Below are positions 52,292-60,869 of a DNA stretch of 64,000 bases, piece after piece. Origin of the DNA: Hahella sp. HNIBRBA332 (GTDB lineage: Bacteria > Pseudomonadota > Gammaproteobacteria > Pseudomonadales > Oleiphilaceae). A program made the position numbers and the translations under genes. A model generated the notes under the pieces. The model worked only from the letters and a program-made list of their open reading frames with translations, did no database searches and was not told where the DNA came from. The stretch spans positions 5,784,501 through 5,848,500 of the forward strand of contig NZ_CP132203.1 of assembly GCF_030719035.1 (NCBI RefSeq), given 5' to 3'. Position 1 is the first letter of the stretch. Each line of letters opens with the position of its first letter.

Positions 52292-53561
52292 TGTTGGCGT
52301 TCTCCCCTTGCGTTGTTTGAGTTGTGAAATCCGGTTGGCGAGCCAGCTCGCGTTGCAGGAAGGCGGACCAATCTGGATGAGGGAAAGCGCGGGCCACATT
52401 GAAAATATCTTTGTCGCCGCGCCCGCTTAAATTAATCACCACATGTTCGTTGGGCGACATCTGAGCCGCGCGTCGGAACCCGCCCGCCAATGCATGGGAG
52501 GATTCCAGCGCCGGGATGATGCCTTCGTGGCGCAGTAATGTCTCAAACGCCGTCAGGGCTTCTTCGTCGGTTGCGGAATCCGGCGTTAATCGCCCGCGTT
52601 GGGCGAGGTCCGCCAGAATTGGCGATACGCCGACATAGTCTAGTCCCGCCGCCACGCTGTGCGTGTGCCCAAGTTGCCCGTCGGCGTTCTGTAAGAAGAG
52701 CGTTTTGAAGCCCTGGGCAATGCCGTCTTCGCCGGTTCCTTCCTGAAGACGAATGGAGTGCTGGCCCTCTTCGCGGCTGCGTCCGCCGGCTTCCACGCCT
52801 ATCAACTCAACGTCACTTTGGTCGATATAGGGCGCGAACGCGCCGAGGGCGTTACTGCCGCCGCCGACGCAGGCAACGACGCTGTCAGGATTACGACCGA
52901 TTTGGGCTAAAGCCTGCTGCTGTAATTCTTTGCCGATAATACTCTGGAAATACGCGACCAACTCCGGGAAAGGCGCGGGTCCACAGGCGGTGCCGAGCAC
53001 GTAGTGGGTGTCTTCGAAACTGGCGGCCCAGTCCCGCAACGCTTCGTCCATGGCTTCTTTCAGGGTGCGAGCGCCAGTGGAGACGGGAACCACCTCTGCG
53101 CCCAGGCGACGCATCCAGAACACATTGCCATATTGACGCTCAATGTCGTCCGCCCCCATATAAATACGGCATTCCAGGCCCAGCCGTGCAGCCATGATCG
53201 CCGTGGCCAATCCATGCTGACCGGCCCCGGTTTCTGCGATCACCCTGCGTTTGCCCATGCGCCGGACCAAGAGGCCTTGGCCCAGTACGTTATTCACTTT
53301 GTGGGCGCCGGAGTGATTGAGGTCTTCCCGTTTTAACCAGATCTGCGCGCCGCCAATCGCCTGAGACAGGCGTTCGCAGGGAGTGAGAGGCGTGGGCCTG
53401 CCGCTGAAGTGTTGCGCCAGAGTCTGATATTCTCGCCAGAAGTCAGGATCGTCGCGCAAACTGAAAAATAGGCGTTCCAGCTCCATCAGAGCGGGCGTCA
53501 GTATTTCCGGGGCGTAGCGGCCGCCGAAGCTGCCGAACATACCGTTGTTGCTGCGGATCAT
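52281..53561 (-). CDS. trpB: Tryptophan synthase beta chain
   Basis: A 426-residue PLP enzyme that joins indole and serine. The PLP lysine lies in EDLNHSGAHKVNNVLGQ; ETGAGQHGLATA, the phosphate-binding CVGGGSNALGAF and INLSGRGDKD are all present. ATG 53561 has AGGAG upstream; the frame from 53615 is not supported. It forms an operon with trpA and is divergent from a TetR regulator with an operator between them. Confidence 0.95.
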   Translation of the reverse strand: MIRSNNGMFGSFGGRYAPEILTPALMELERLFFSLRDDPDFWREYQTLAQHFSGRPTPLTPCERLSQAIGGAQIWLKREDLNHSGAHKVNNVLGQGLLVRRMGKRRVIAETGAGQHGLATAIMAARLGLECRIYMGADDIERQYGNVFWMRRLGAEVVPVSTGARTLKEAMDEALRDWAASFEDTHYVLGTACGPAPFPELVAYFQSIIGKELQQQALAQIGRNPDSVVACVGGGSNALGAFAPYIDQSDVELIGVEAGGRSREEGQHSIRLQEGTGEDGIAQGFKTLFLQNADGQLGHTHSVAAGLDYVGVSPILADLAQRGRLTPDSATDEEALTAFETLLRHEGIIPALESSHALAGGFRRAAQMSPNEHVVINLSGRGDKDIFNVARAFPHPDWSAFLQRELARQPDFTTQTTQGENANNVA

Positions 53562-53619
53562 GGCGATTTTCTCCTGTATTATTCGGGCCCATGAGGCATA
53601 ATGGAAACAACTCAAATTA

Positions 53620-53636
53620 AACTAAACTGTTTAGTT
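53620..53636. promoter_or_regulatory. Palindromic operator between trpB and tetR
   Basis: Perfect inverted repeat AACTAAAC-T-GTTTAGTT, 23 bp before the tetR start and about 60 bp before the trpB start. It is a probable TetR site acting on both directions. Confidence 0.75.
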
Positions 53637-53658
53637 AAAATAAAGTGAAATTCTAAGC

Positions 53659-54138
53659 ATGGCAAGAGCATCGAAGCGAGATTTTATTGTTGAGACGGCG
53701 ACAGGGATTTTTCTGGAGCAGGGTTTCAAGGGGACATCGATCGATATGGTGGTCAATGCCTGCAAAGTATCAAAGCCAACGGTATACAACCATTTTCCCG
53801 ACAAATCCCAGCTCATTGACGCCGTTATCGACGATTGGCTCAGAGCGCAAAAACCCGTTATGCGTTCATGTGGCGGCGAGTTGGACCTATGGCGTGCGTT
53901 AACCGAAAACTGGTGGCGTGAGGAAACGATCGCCATGTACCGGTTGGTCATCGGCGAAGGCTGGCGCTTTGAGGCGGCTGCACAGCGATTTTGGCGTGAA
54001 TATGATGCTAAATGGCGCGAATATGTAGAAAAATGCGGGAATAAGCTAGATCTATCTCCGGACGAAATTACCTTGCTGCAGGCCAGAGTCAGCCATGAGC
54101 TGTGGACGCGGCTCAGCGAGGGAGGAAAGCGGTCATGA
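53659..54138 (+). CDS. TetR-family regulator
   Basis: A 159-residue repressor, short for the family. The helix-turn-helix (about 8-54) has FIVETATGIFLEQGFKGTSI and CKVSKPTVYNHFPDKSQL. The ligand domain is abbreviated and rich in Trp/Arg (WWREETIAMYRLVIGEGW). It overlaps the next gene as ATGA and is divergent from trpBA with a palindrome between. It is likely a local regulator of both units. Confidence 0.9.
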   Translation: MARASKRDFIVETATGIFLEQGFKGTSIDMVVNACKVSKPTVYNHFPDKSQLIDAVIDDWLRAQKPVMRSCGGELDLWRALTENWWREETIAMYRLVIGEGWRFEAAAQRFWREYDAKWREYVEKCGNKLDLSPDEITLLQARVSHELWTRLSEGGKRS

Positions 54139-55445
54139 AGATATTGCTGACCGGCGCCGGCGGTTTCATCGCCAGCGTCGTTCTGGAAAAACTGCTGGAA
54201 CAGGGATGCCAGGTGGTGGCGGTGGCGCGGCGGCGCGCGAATATTCCCGTAACCGAGGCCGTCAGTTTTATCCAGGCGGATTTGCAGAATCTCACCCGAA
54301 TGGAAGACTGGTCCCCCATGCTGCGCGGCGTGGACGCTGTCATTAACTGTGCAGGCATCCTGCGGGAGATGCGCAAAGGCGACTTCGATTTAGTGCACTT
54401 CGAAGCGCCGAAAGCCTTGGCGGAAGCCTGCATACAGAACGGTGTGGAGCGATTTGTGCAGATCTCCGCCTTGGGAACGGAGCAGGATGGCGGCTTTATC
54501 ACCTCCAAGCACAAGTTTGATGAATATCTGTTGCGGGCGCTGCCGACGGCGGTGGTGCTGCGGCCATCCGTGGTGTTGTCAGAGAGAGGTTCATACGGCG
54601 GCACCTCTTTGTTGCGGGCCTTGGCGGCTCTACCTGGGGTGCTGTTCGTTCCTGGCGATGGCGACCAGAAGATTCAGCCGATCCTGCTGGAGGATCTGGC
54701 GTGTTTGGTCGCACAGGCGGCGACTGGCGCCAGCGATGCGCAGAGTCTGGAGCAAACCAGCGGTGTGGCGTACACCGTCGGGCCGGAAGTCGTTACGCTG
54801 AAAGAGTATCTTACTTTGATGAGGCGATGGCTGAAGTTTCCCGACGCGCAGATAGTTTCGGCGCCTCTTTCGTTGGTGGGTGCGGCGGTATGGATTGGAC
54901 GTCGACTGGGGGCCGGGCCGCTTAACGATACAGTGTGGGGCATGTTGCAGCGAGGCAACTATGCCGAGTCGGGAGCCTATGAACGCTCCTGTGAAAAATT
55001 CGACTATGCGCCGCGCTCCGTAAAGGGATATCTACAAACGTCGGCCAGTTTTGTGCAGGATCGTTGGCATGCCAGACTTTACCTGTTGCGGGAGCCAATA
55101 TGGCTGACGCTGGTCGTCGTGTGGTTGCTGTCAGGCATTGCGGGGTTCGCCGCTCAACCCGAGACATTCTCGCCTATATTGAAGACGATGGGCTTACCCG
55201 AATTCCTATGGCTTCCTATGGTCTGGTTCACCAGCGCAGTGGACCTCGCGCTGGGGGCGTTTTTGCTGAGCCGTCGTCATATGGCGTTGGCGGGAAAACT
55301 GATGTTGGCGTGCACGCTGGGATATACGCTGGCTCTGGGACTGCTGGCGCCGTCCGTATGGCTGGAGCCTCTGGGCGGTTTGTTGAAGAATTTGCCGCTA
55401 CTGTGCCTGCTGAGCGTATTTCTGGCGGTGGAAAAGCTGCGTTGA
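54135..55445 (+). CDS. NAD(P)-binding SDR-type protein with C-terminal DoxX-like membrane domain
   Basis: A 436-residue fusion. The N-terminal extended-SDR/NmrA-like domain (about 1-290) has ILLTGAGGFIASVVLEKLL, VINCAGIL and FVQISALGTEQDGGF. The C-terminal part (about 310-436) has four hydrophobic segments (LTLVVVWLLSGIAGFA, SAVDLALGAFLLS, ACTLGYTLALGLLAPS, LPLLCLLSVFLAVE) of DoxX type. ATG 54135 overlaps tetR by 4 bp. The substrate is unknown; coupling to DUF2269 suggests a membrane redox role (inference). Confidence 0.85.
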   Translation: MKILLTGAGGFIASVVLEKLLEQGCQVVAVARRRANIPVTEAVSFIQADLQNLTRMEDWSPMLRGVDAVINCAGILREMRKGDFDLVHFEAPKALAEACIQNGVERFVQISALGTEQDGGFITSKHKFDEYLLRALPTAVVLRPSVVLSERGSYGGTSLLRALAALPGVLFVPGDGDQKIQPILLEDLACLVAQAATGASDAQSLEQTSGVAYTVGPEVVTLKEYLTLMRRWLKFPDAQIVSAPLSLVGAAVWIGRRLGAGPLNDTVWGMLQRGNYAESGAYERSCEKFDYAPRSVKGYLQTSASFVQDRWHARLYLLREPIWLTLVVVWLLSGIAGFAAQPETFSPILKTMGLPEFLWLPMVWFTSAVDLALGAFLLSRRHMALAGKLMLACTLGYTLALGLLAPSVWLEPLGGLLKNLPLLCLLSVFLAVEKLR

Positions 55446-55460
55446 AAGAGGCGTTGTCGT

Positions 55461-55931
55461 ATGGAGTGGTATCCCCTGGTCAAACTGATTCATATCCTTT
55501 CCTCCACCTTGCTGTTTGGTACGGGACTGGGAACGGCGTTTTACATGTGGCGAGCGGATTGTACCGGCGATGTGCGGGTCATCGCCGTAGTGGCTCGAAA
55601 CGTGGTGCTGGCGGACTGGTTGTTCACCACTCCGGCGGTGATTATCCAGCCGCTCACCGGCTTCTTGATGCTGCATTGGCTTAATATTCCCTACAGCACC
55701 CCCTGGATATGGATGAGTCTGGCGTTGTTCGTCCTGGTGGGCCTGTGTTGGCTACCTGTGGTCTGGCTGCAGATAAAGGTCGCCCGTGGAGCGGAAACGG
55801 CGGTGCGAGAGGGGACCAGTTTCAATTATCCCCACCGCGTTTACATGCGTATCTGGTATGCGCTGGGTTGGCCGGCGTTTATCGCCGTTATGGGGATTTT
55901 CTATCTGATGGTGACCAAACAAGGCTGGTGA
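55461..55931 (+). CDS. DUF2269 family membrane protein
   Basis: A 156-residue protein with about four hydrophobic segments; it opens LVKLIHILSSTLLFGTGLG and includes TTPAVIIQPLTGFLML. Several His residues (LIHILS, MLHWL, YPHRVYM) could be cofactor or ion ligands. It follows the SDR-DoxX gene by 15 bp as the third member of the tetR operon. The function of the family is not known. Confidence 0.85.
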   Translation: MEWYPLVKLIHILSSTLLFGTGLGTAFYMWRADCTGDVRVIAVVARNVVLADWLFTTPAVIIQPLTGFLMLHWLNIPYSTPWIWMSLALFVLVGLCWLPVVWLQIKVARGAETAVREGTSFNYPHRVYMRIWYALGWPAFIAVMGIFYLMVTKQGW

Positions 55932-56540
55932 CAAGGCGTTTGCAGGTTCGGACGTAATAAAAATAAAAAGGGAGCATTTGCGGTCATCCGCGTGGGTAAA
56001 TAATACGGAACCTCCGGATATCGGTCTGATCTTTGCTAAGCTTTTGAAAAGAGTGGAATTATCATTTTACCCCGTTACAATTGCGATGAGGCTGGGGACA
56101 TCTTCCAATAGTTGAGGATGGCGCGAAGGAACGGTTCCAGCAGTCAGCTTCTTGTTAATAGTGAGGCGCATGGATGCGCCTGCGCGGCGCTTAGCCGCGG
56201 GAGACAGAACCTGACATGTGCAGGTCCTGTCGTTGCAGACAAATAGAAGGAGGCTATTTGTCTGCCTGGTTAATGAAACATGATGTCGGTCAGATGGGGA
56301 CGCGAACGGCGACGGCCCGGAGACCGGGGAGAAAGGAAATCTCTCCCTGTGGGATGCGCACGCATTATTGTGACCGCCCACTGAGCAGTGACGAATGAGT
56401 TGTTAACGCAGTAATGGATGCGACGACCCGGTCCAGGTTAGTAGTTCGCAGTCTGCGGTTTACGTTCCCTTTGTAGATGGTTGGATATCTCCAACGCGTC
56501 TTACCGATGATGTCATATCACAACAAGAAGGGAATGATTT
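55932..56540. other. Long intergenic region with RNA-like structure
   Basis: About 610 bp without a convincing gene. The central part is rich in hairpins (see 56165-56345). Near the 3' end CGCAGT/CTGCG can pair. No T-run terminator is clear, so the structured part may be the leader of the gene at 56541 or a separate RNA. Confidence 0.5.
56165..56345 (+). ncRNA. Candidate structured RNA with tandem hairpins, several GGA loops
   Basis: Consecutive perfect or near-perfect hairpins occur in 180 nt: GGCGCA-TGGA-TGCGCC (56165), CGCGGC/GCCGCG (56183-56199), GACAG-A-ACCTG with CAGGT-C-CTGTC (56203-56231), GCAGACAAATAG-AAGGAGG-CTATTTGTCTGC (56235-56265), CCCGG/CCGGG and GGGAGA-AAGGAAA-TCTCTCC. Three loops expose GGA, the CsrA/RsmA contact, so a CsrB/RsmZ-like sponge is possible. 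No promoter or terminator is confirmed. Confidence 0.35.
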
Positions 56541-58523
56541 ATGAACATGGATCAGGAGAAGTCAGGTGAACGTCTGGCTTTGAGGAAGGTTGTCGGCGCT
56601 TTTTTTATCACCGCCATGATATCCGCACCGGCGCTCGCCGCAGACCTTGTCTGCGCTTATGGCGACGGCCAGACTTTTCTCAAATGGAATGAAATCAACG
56701 ATCCCAGCGTCCGCTATCAGGTATATCGGGGAACGCAGCCGTTTCAGGTGGATCAAGCTTCACAGACCGTATTGGTGGGAGACGCCGAGCTGCTCGGCGA
56801 TGCCGCATTCGCTTCAGGGTTGAATAAGCGAAGGTCGGGACGACCGTTCCTGACGCCGTTCTTTCCGATGACCAAAGGCGAAGGCCTGTATGTGCACACG
56901 ATCAGGCAGGATACCGCCACCGCTTACTATGCCGTATTTCCCAATCGCGGCGGTCAGCGTCTGGAGTCCGTAGAGGAGGTCTCTTTCGGTTGCGCGGTCA
57001 GCAATGAAAGAGTGGCGAAAACCGTCCCTTTTCTGCAGGAGAACGCAGGCGGCGTGCAATATTTCACTCATTGGGGCGCGCATTATGACACCGCCGCGCA
57101 GAAAGCCTTCTCCAACACGCCCAGTTATCCGTTCACTTTTGGCATAGAAGGCGATCTCAGCAAGCCAGACCAACCCTTGTTTGTCGGCTTTCACCCTCGA
57201 CGTGCGGACCCGGCCAAGACCCCTGAGTTTGAGGTGAAACCTGGCGCTTTTGACAACCCTGCTGAAGACGAGATCGTTTATTATCCGGAGAACTTCAACA
57301 CCAATCTTCTCGACGCCTGTGGCGGAGACGCAACTCAGCCTTCCTGCGAAAGAGGGCCGGTGGAGTTTGTGAATGACTTTTGGTATGGCTATCCGGATCG
57401 TCTGGGCATACGTAATTGCAGCGCCAAAGAGTTGCCCCGCAATAGCAACGGACAAGTGATTATCCGCGATTACAGCCGACAACGGGTGCTGCATATCATC
57501 AGCTGGCTGAAGGGACGGCTGATCAAAGTAGGTGAGGAGTTGAAGCCGGTCATTGATCCCAATCGGGTGTATGCCGGAGGTTATTCCATGGGCGGCATCG
57601 GCGCATTGTTCACTGCGGTGGCGTCGCCGGAAATCTTCGCGGCGGTTATGGCCAGCGCGCCTAAATTTAACTTCGCCGCATCTTACAGTGAACAGAGCGA
57701 TCAGTGGGACATAGGCGAAACTGAGCGCTGCTACGGCGATCATTTATGGGGCGATATACCGTCCAGTACGGTGTTTGTAGACACAGAAGGCGTATGGATC
57801 TACGACCGCCTGAACCTGAGCTATCTGGTGGATCACGCCCGGGCTGACTTACCGATTATGTATGTCATCAACGGTAAGAACGACAATGTCGTCAGCTGGG
57901 ATGAAAAACCGGAGTTCTACCATACGATGGAAACCAACAAGCAGTTGGGCTATTTCTTTTGGGACCAGCGCGTTAAGGGCGGTAAAGCCCATACGCCAGT
58001 GGGCGGCGAGTGGGACCCCATGATCGATTTCTCCACGATATACGCCTATCGCAAGAATCAAAGTTATCCGGTGTTCACTAATGTACAGGGCGCGGATGAT
58101 CCTGGCTCCGGTTCGCCAATGGACGGCGACGCAGTGGGCGTTCTCAATGGGTATTTGACGTGGGAGACGCATACGATCGTCGACACGCCAGTGCGTTTTC
58201 GCATGACGCTAAAGCTGCGTAGTCTGCGTAAGTGCGTACGTTTCAACCCGGAGAGGGAGTGCCTGCAGATGGGCAGAGCCCATGCGCCCTCAGATGTTGT
58301 GACGGCGGATGTCAGCCTGCGTGGTTTGCAGAGCTTTGTCGCGGAACCGAAAGGCGTTTATCTGTATAAAGCCACTAATCCGGACAATCCCTCTGAAATT
58401 TATCAGAGCGGGCTGGCGAAAGCGGATCCAAATGGCTTGATTACCATCGAAGGGCTGCAGATTCGCGACGCCGGCGTCACTCTGTTCCTTGGTAAGGCTG
58501 AAGAGGCCGTCGCCCGGTCTTAG
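56541..58523 (+). CDS. Secreted alpha/beta hydrolase, probable esterase
   Basis: A 660-residue exported protein. The signal peptide covers about 1-34 (FFITAMISAPALAA). The N-terminal part (about 35-130) resembles a fibronectin-like domain (LKWNEINDPSVRYQVYRG). The hydrolase core has the nucleophile elbow AGGYSMGGIGALF, a candidate acid in INGKNDNVVSW and a late His in GGKAHTPVGGEW. Several Cys suggest disulfides. Substrate is unknown; polyester or plant-polymer esters are plausible. GAAGGGAATG precedes ATG 56541. Expression may be controlled by the long upstream leader. Confidence 0.75.
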   Translation: MNMDQEKSGERLALRKVVGAFFITAMISAPALAADLVCAYGDGQTFLKWNEINDPSVRYQVYRGTQPFQVDQASQTVLVGDAELLGDAAFASGLNKRRSGRPFLTPFFPMTKGEGLYVHTIRQDTATAYYAVFPNRGGQRLESVEEVSFGCAVSNERVAKTVPFLQENAGGVQYFTHWGAHYDTAAQKAFSNTPSYPFTFGIEGDLSKPDQPLFVGFHPRRADPAKTPEFEVKPGAFDNPAEDEIVYYPENFNTNLLDACGGDATQPSCERGPVEFVNDFWYGYPDRLGIRNCSAKELPRNSNGQVIIRDYSRQRVLHIISWLKGRLIKVGEELKPVIDPNRVYAGGYSMGGIGALFTAVASPEIFAAVMASAPKFNFAASYSEQSDQWDIGETERCYGDHLWGDIPSSTVFVDTEGVWIYDRLNLSYLVDHARADLPIMYVINGKNDNVVSWDEKPEFYHTMETNKQLGYFFWDQRVKGGKAHTPVGGEWDPMIDFSTIYAYRKNQSYPVFTNVQGADDPGSGSPMDGDAVGVLNGYLTWETHTIVDTPVRFRMTLKLRSLRKCVRFNPERECLQMGRAHAPSDVVTADVSLRGLQSFVAEPKGVYLYKATNPDNPSEIYQSGLAKADPNGLITIEGLQIRDAGVTLFLGKAEEAVARS

Positions 58524-58694
58524 GTCTTAACTACCCCCCTCTCTTAACGTCGCCGTATTGCGGCGGCGTTAACTCCGACGCTTTCTATTTTCAGTTGCAC
58601 CTGGTCTGAGGACTTTGTAAGGTCGGCGCTGTAATTCTGCTTCGCGACTTGGCTATCGCTAGTGAAGCCCTCCATATGTAATCAGGAACGACTT

Positions 58695-59207
58695 GTGAAA
58701 AAGAAACGTGCGCTGTTAATTCTATTGGGACTGTCCATTGTCTGGATGGCGGCGCCGGAGTCTCCGACCATACCGGTGCAGGGAGCGACCAGCAAAGACT
58801 GGAACGCCAATACATTTTGGTATGAACCCTGGGGGAGATCTGGGGTGCACAAAGGAATAGATATCTTCGCCGATGCGGGAACGCCAGTGGTGTCTCCTAC
58901 TTATGGCGTCGTGGTGTTTCGCGGCGAGCTCGGCATAGGCGGGAAAGTCGTGGCGGTGCTGGGGCCGAAATGGCGCATACACTACTTCGCGCATCTCAAG
59001 GATCAGGCGGTATATCCCGGCTATCTGGTGCGAACGGGAACGCCGGTAGGAACTGTGGGAGATACCGGCAACGCAAAAGGCAAGCCGCCGCATTTGCACT
59101 ACTCGGCCGTGACGCTGCTTCCTTACCCATGGCGAGCGGACGACGCCACCCAAGGCTGGAAGAAAATGTTTTTCCTTGATCCCAATGAAGTCTTGGATGT
59201 GAAGTGA
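58695..59207 (+). CDS. M23 family (LytM-type) peptidase
   Basis: A 170-residue exported protein. GTG 58695 follows AGGAA and gives a signal segment KKKRALLILLGLSIVWMA. The catalytic Zn motifs are present: HKGIDIFAD (HxxxD) and PHLHYS (HxH). It should cut peptidoglycan cross-bridges or peptides in the envelope. It is short, with no LysM or coiled-coil part. It is convergent with the FadL-like gene. Confidence 0.9.
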   Translation: MKKKRALLILLGLSIVWMAAPESPTIPVQGATSKDWNANTFWYEPWGRSGVHKGIDIFADAGTPVVSPTYGVVVFRGELGIGGKVVAVLGPKWRIHYFAHLKDQAVYPGYLVRTGTPVGTVGDTGNAKGKPPHLHYSAVTLLPYPWRADDATQGWKKMFFLDPNEVLDVK

Positions 59208-59236
59208 GGCTGTCGCCTACGAGAGAGGAAAGAGAG

Positions 59237-59261
59237 AAAGCGCCTGGGAGGCAGGCGCTTT
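59237..59261. terminator. Bidirectional hairpin between convergent genes
   Basis: Perfect 10-bp stem AAAGCGCCTG / CAGGCGCTTT with GGAGG loop between the M23 gene and the FadL-like gene. The T run is short. Confidence 0.65.
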
Positions 59262-59272
59262 GAAGGACGGGA

Positions 59273-60523
59273 TTACAATACCCAGTTCAACTGTACGGAG
59301 TACAGGTTGGCGTCGCCTTCGGAAGAGCCGTTGAACTCACCCAAAGTGGACTCTTCAGACAGGTAAACCTTGTCGCCATTCAGGTGAGTGTAACCTGCGT
59401 CTACGCTGATATTGGCGTTAACTTTATAGGTGGCGCCGATGCTGTACCACATACGGTCCGCGTCAGGAATGCTCAGGCTGCGATTCTCTTCCGCTACGGG
59501 CGTTTCGTCCAGCGCCAGACCTGCTCTCAAGGTCAGGTTATTGTCGACATTGTAAGTTGCGCCAATCGCATAGCGGATAGAGTCGTCCCAGTTTTCTTGT
59601 TTCAGTACCTGATCAAGACCGCTGTTCAGTTTAACTTCCAGTTTGTCGAAGTGTTCCCAACCCATATAAGTAACGCTGGCATGCACAGCCAGTTGGTCAT
59701 TAATGCGTTGGAATAAGGACAACTCGGTGATGTCGGGCAGATCCACCGTTAATGAGCCGCTGTCGTTAAATGCGGCGATAGTGTCTGATTTGATATCGCC
59801 TTCCAGCTTAATGGAAAGTTTGGAGCGATATGACAGTCCCAAGCGGGTGTCCTGGCTTAGGTTCCATAGTACGCCTGCGTTCCAGCCCCAGGTGTCGCCA
59901 TCGCCGGAAAGGTCGACGTTCTTGGCTCTAGCCAGAGGGCCAGTGCTATCAGGCATTGTGGATAAAAGCTCCGCCTCAGCTCTTACGTAGTTAATACCCA
60001 AGCCCAAGCTGAATTGGTCGTTAAGTTTATAAGCGACACTGGGGTTGATATTGACGGTTGTAATGCTGGTTTTGTTGGCGATGTCGCTTGCCCCGTAGTC
60101 ATTGCCGTAGTCAGTTTCCAGACCAAAGTTGGAAAATGCGCCAATGCCGACGGTTACCTGATCATTTAAGGGGTGTACATAATAAACAGCGGGAACCAGC
60201 GCGCTTGGGGCGGCGCTGTCTTTACCCGCATCCAGATTGGGCAAGGGACCTATATTGCGAGTGCCATCAACCTCGACGTTAGGATCGATAAAACTCAATG
60301 CGCCGCTGAACGTGCTTTTTTCGATCAGCGACATTGCCGCCGGATTGGCCGCCAGGACGCTGGCGTCATCGGCGATTGCTGCTTCGCCGGCGTAGGCCCG
60401 GCCCATACCTGACGCGCTGTGCTCCACAAGTTGGAAACCTGCCGCCAGGGCGGAATTACTCAGCGCCAGCGCTGCGCCAGTCACTAGAGATCTTACTACT
60501 TTATCTTGAAAGTGCTTCATCAA
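59273..60523 (-). CDS. FadL/TodX-type outer-membrane transport protein
   Basis: A 416-residue outer-membrane beta-barrel. Signal peptide about 1-27 (LVTGAALALSNSALA), then the hatch AGFQLVEHSASGMGRAYAGE and ASVLAANPAAMSL, including the NPA motif. Barrel strands alternate and the protein ends in YSVQLNWVL, a terminal aromatic/hydrophobic strand. Family members take up long-chain fatty acids or aromatic hydrocarbons. It is monocistronic. Confidence 0.9.
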   Translation of the reverse strand: MMKHFQDKVVRSLVTGAALALSNSALAAGFQLVEHSASGMGRAYAGEAAIADDASVLAANPAAMSLIEKSTFSGALSFIDPNVEVDGTRNIGPLPNLDAGKDSAAPSALVPAVYYVHPLNDQVTVGIGAFSNFGLETDYGNDYGASDIANKTSITTVNINPSVAYKLNDQFSLGLGINYVRAEAELLSTMPDSTGPLARAKNVDLSGDGDTWGWNAGVLWNLSQDTRLGLSYRSKLSIKLEGDIKSDTIAAFNDSGSLTVDLPDITELSLFQRINDQLAVHASVTYMGWEHFDKLEVKLNSGLDQVLKQENWDDSIRYAIGATYNVDNNLTLRAGLALDETPVAEENRSLSIPDADRMWYSIGATYKVNANISVDAGYTHLNGDKVYLSEESTLGEFNGSSEGDANLYSVQLNWVL

Positions 60524-60869
60524 TTTCCACGCTTTTTTTAGATTTTTTACGATGTCGTGTAACGGGCGATATACCCGTCTCTTGAAAAGAGAGGATACAG
60601 GGTAGGCGTGAGGCTCGCTTCCGCCAATTGGCGTAAATTACTGTCGTTGTTTGTTTTTTAGACTTTCTGCCTGAAAAGGCGCGTGGTTGCTGGTTTTTGC
60701 TAAAACATTAATTTTGTTAATTTTTATTAACTACGCCTTTTGAACTACCCGAAACGTGACGACGCAGGGGCGGACGACTACAGTCTTCCCGCAAACTTGC
60801 GTATTGGAACAGGGGATTAATATGAGGGATAGAGGGAGAAGGCGGCGCCAGGGCGCCGCCTGAGAGAGT
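60524..60869. other. Intergenic region before the FadL-like gene
   Basis: About 345 bp. Near the porin start there are ACGGG/CCCGT and TCTCTT/AAGAGA hairpins and an AT-rich stretch suited to a promoter. GGCGGCGC/GCGCCGCC at 60841-60860 is a probable terminator for the protease gene on the minus strand, with few T. Confidence 0.45.

Noticed and set aside
56203..56231. Resemblance to a TPP riboswitch (GAACCTGA)
   Set aside because: The required CTGAGA element and the second conserved arm are missing; the match lies in a simple hairpin.
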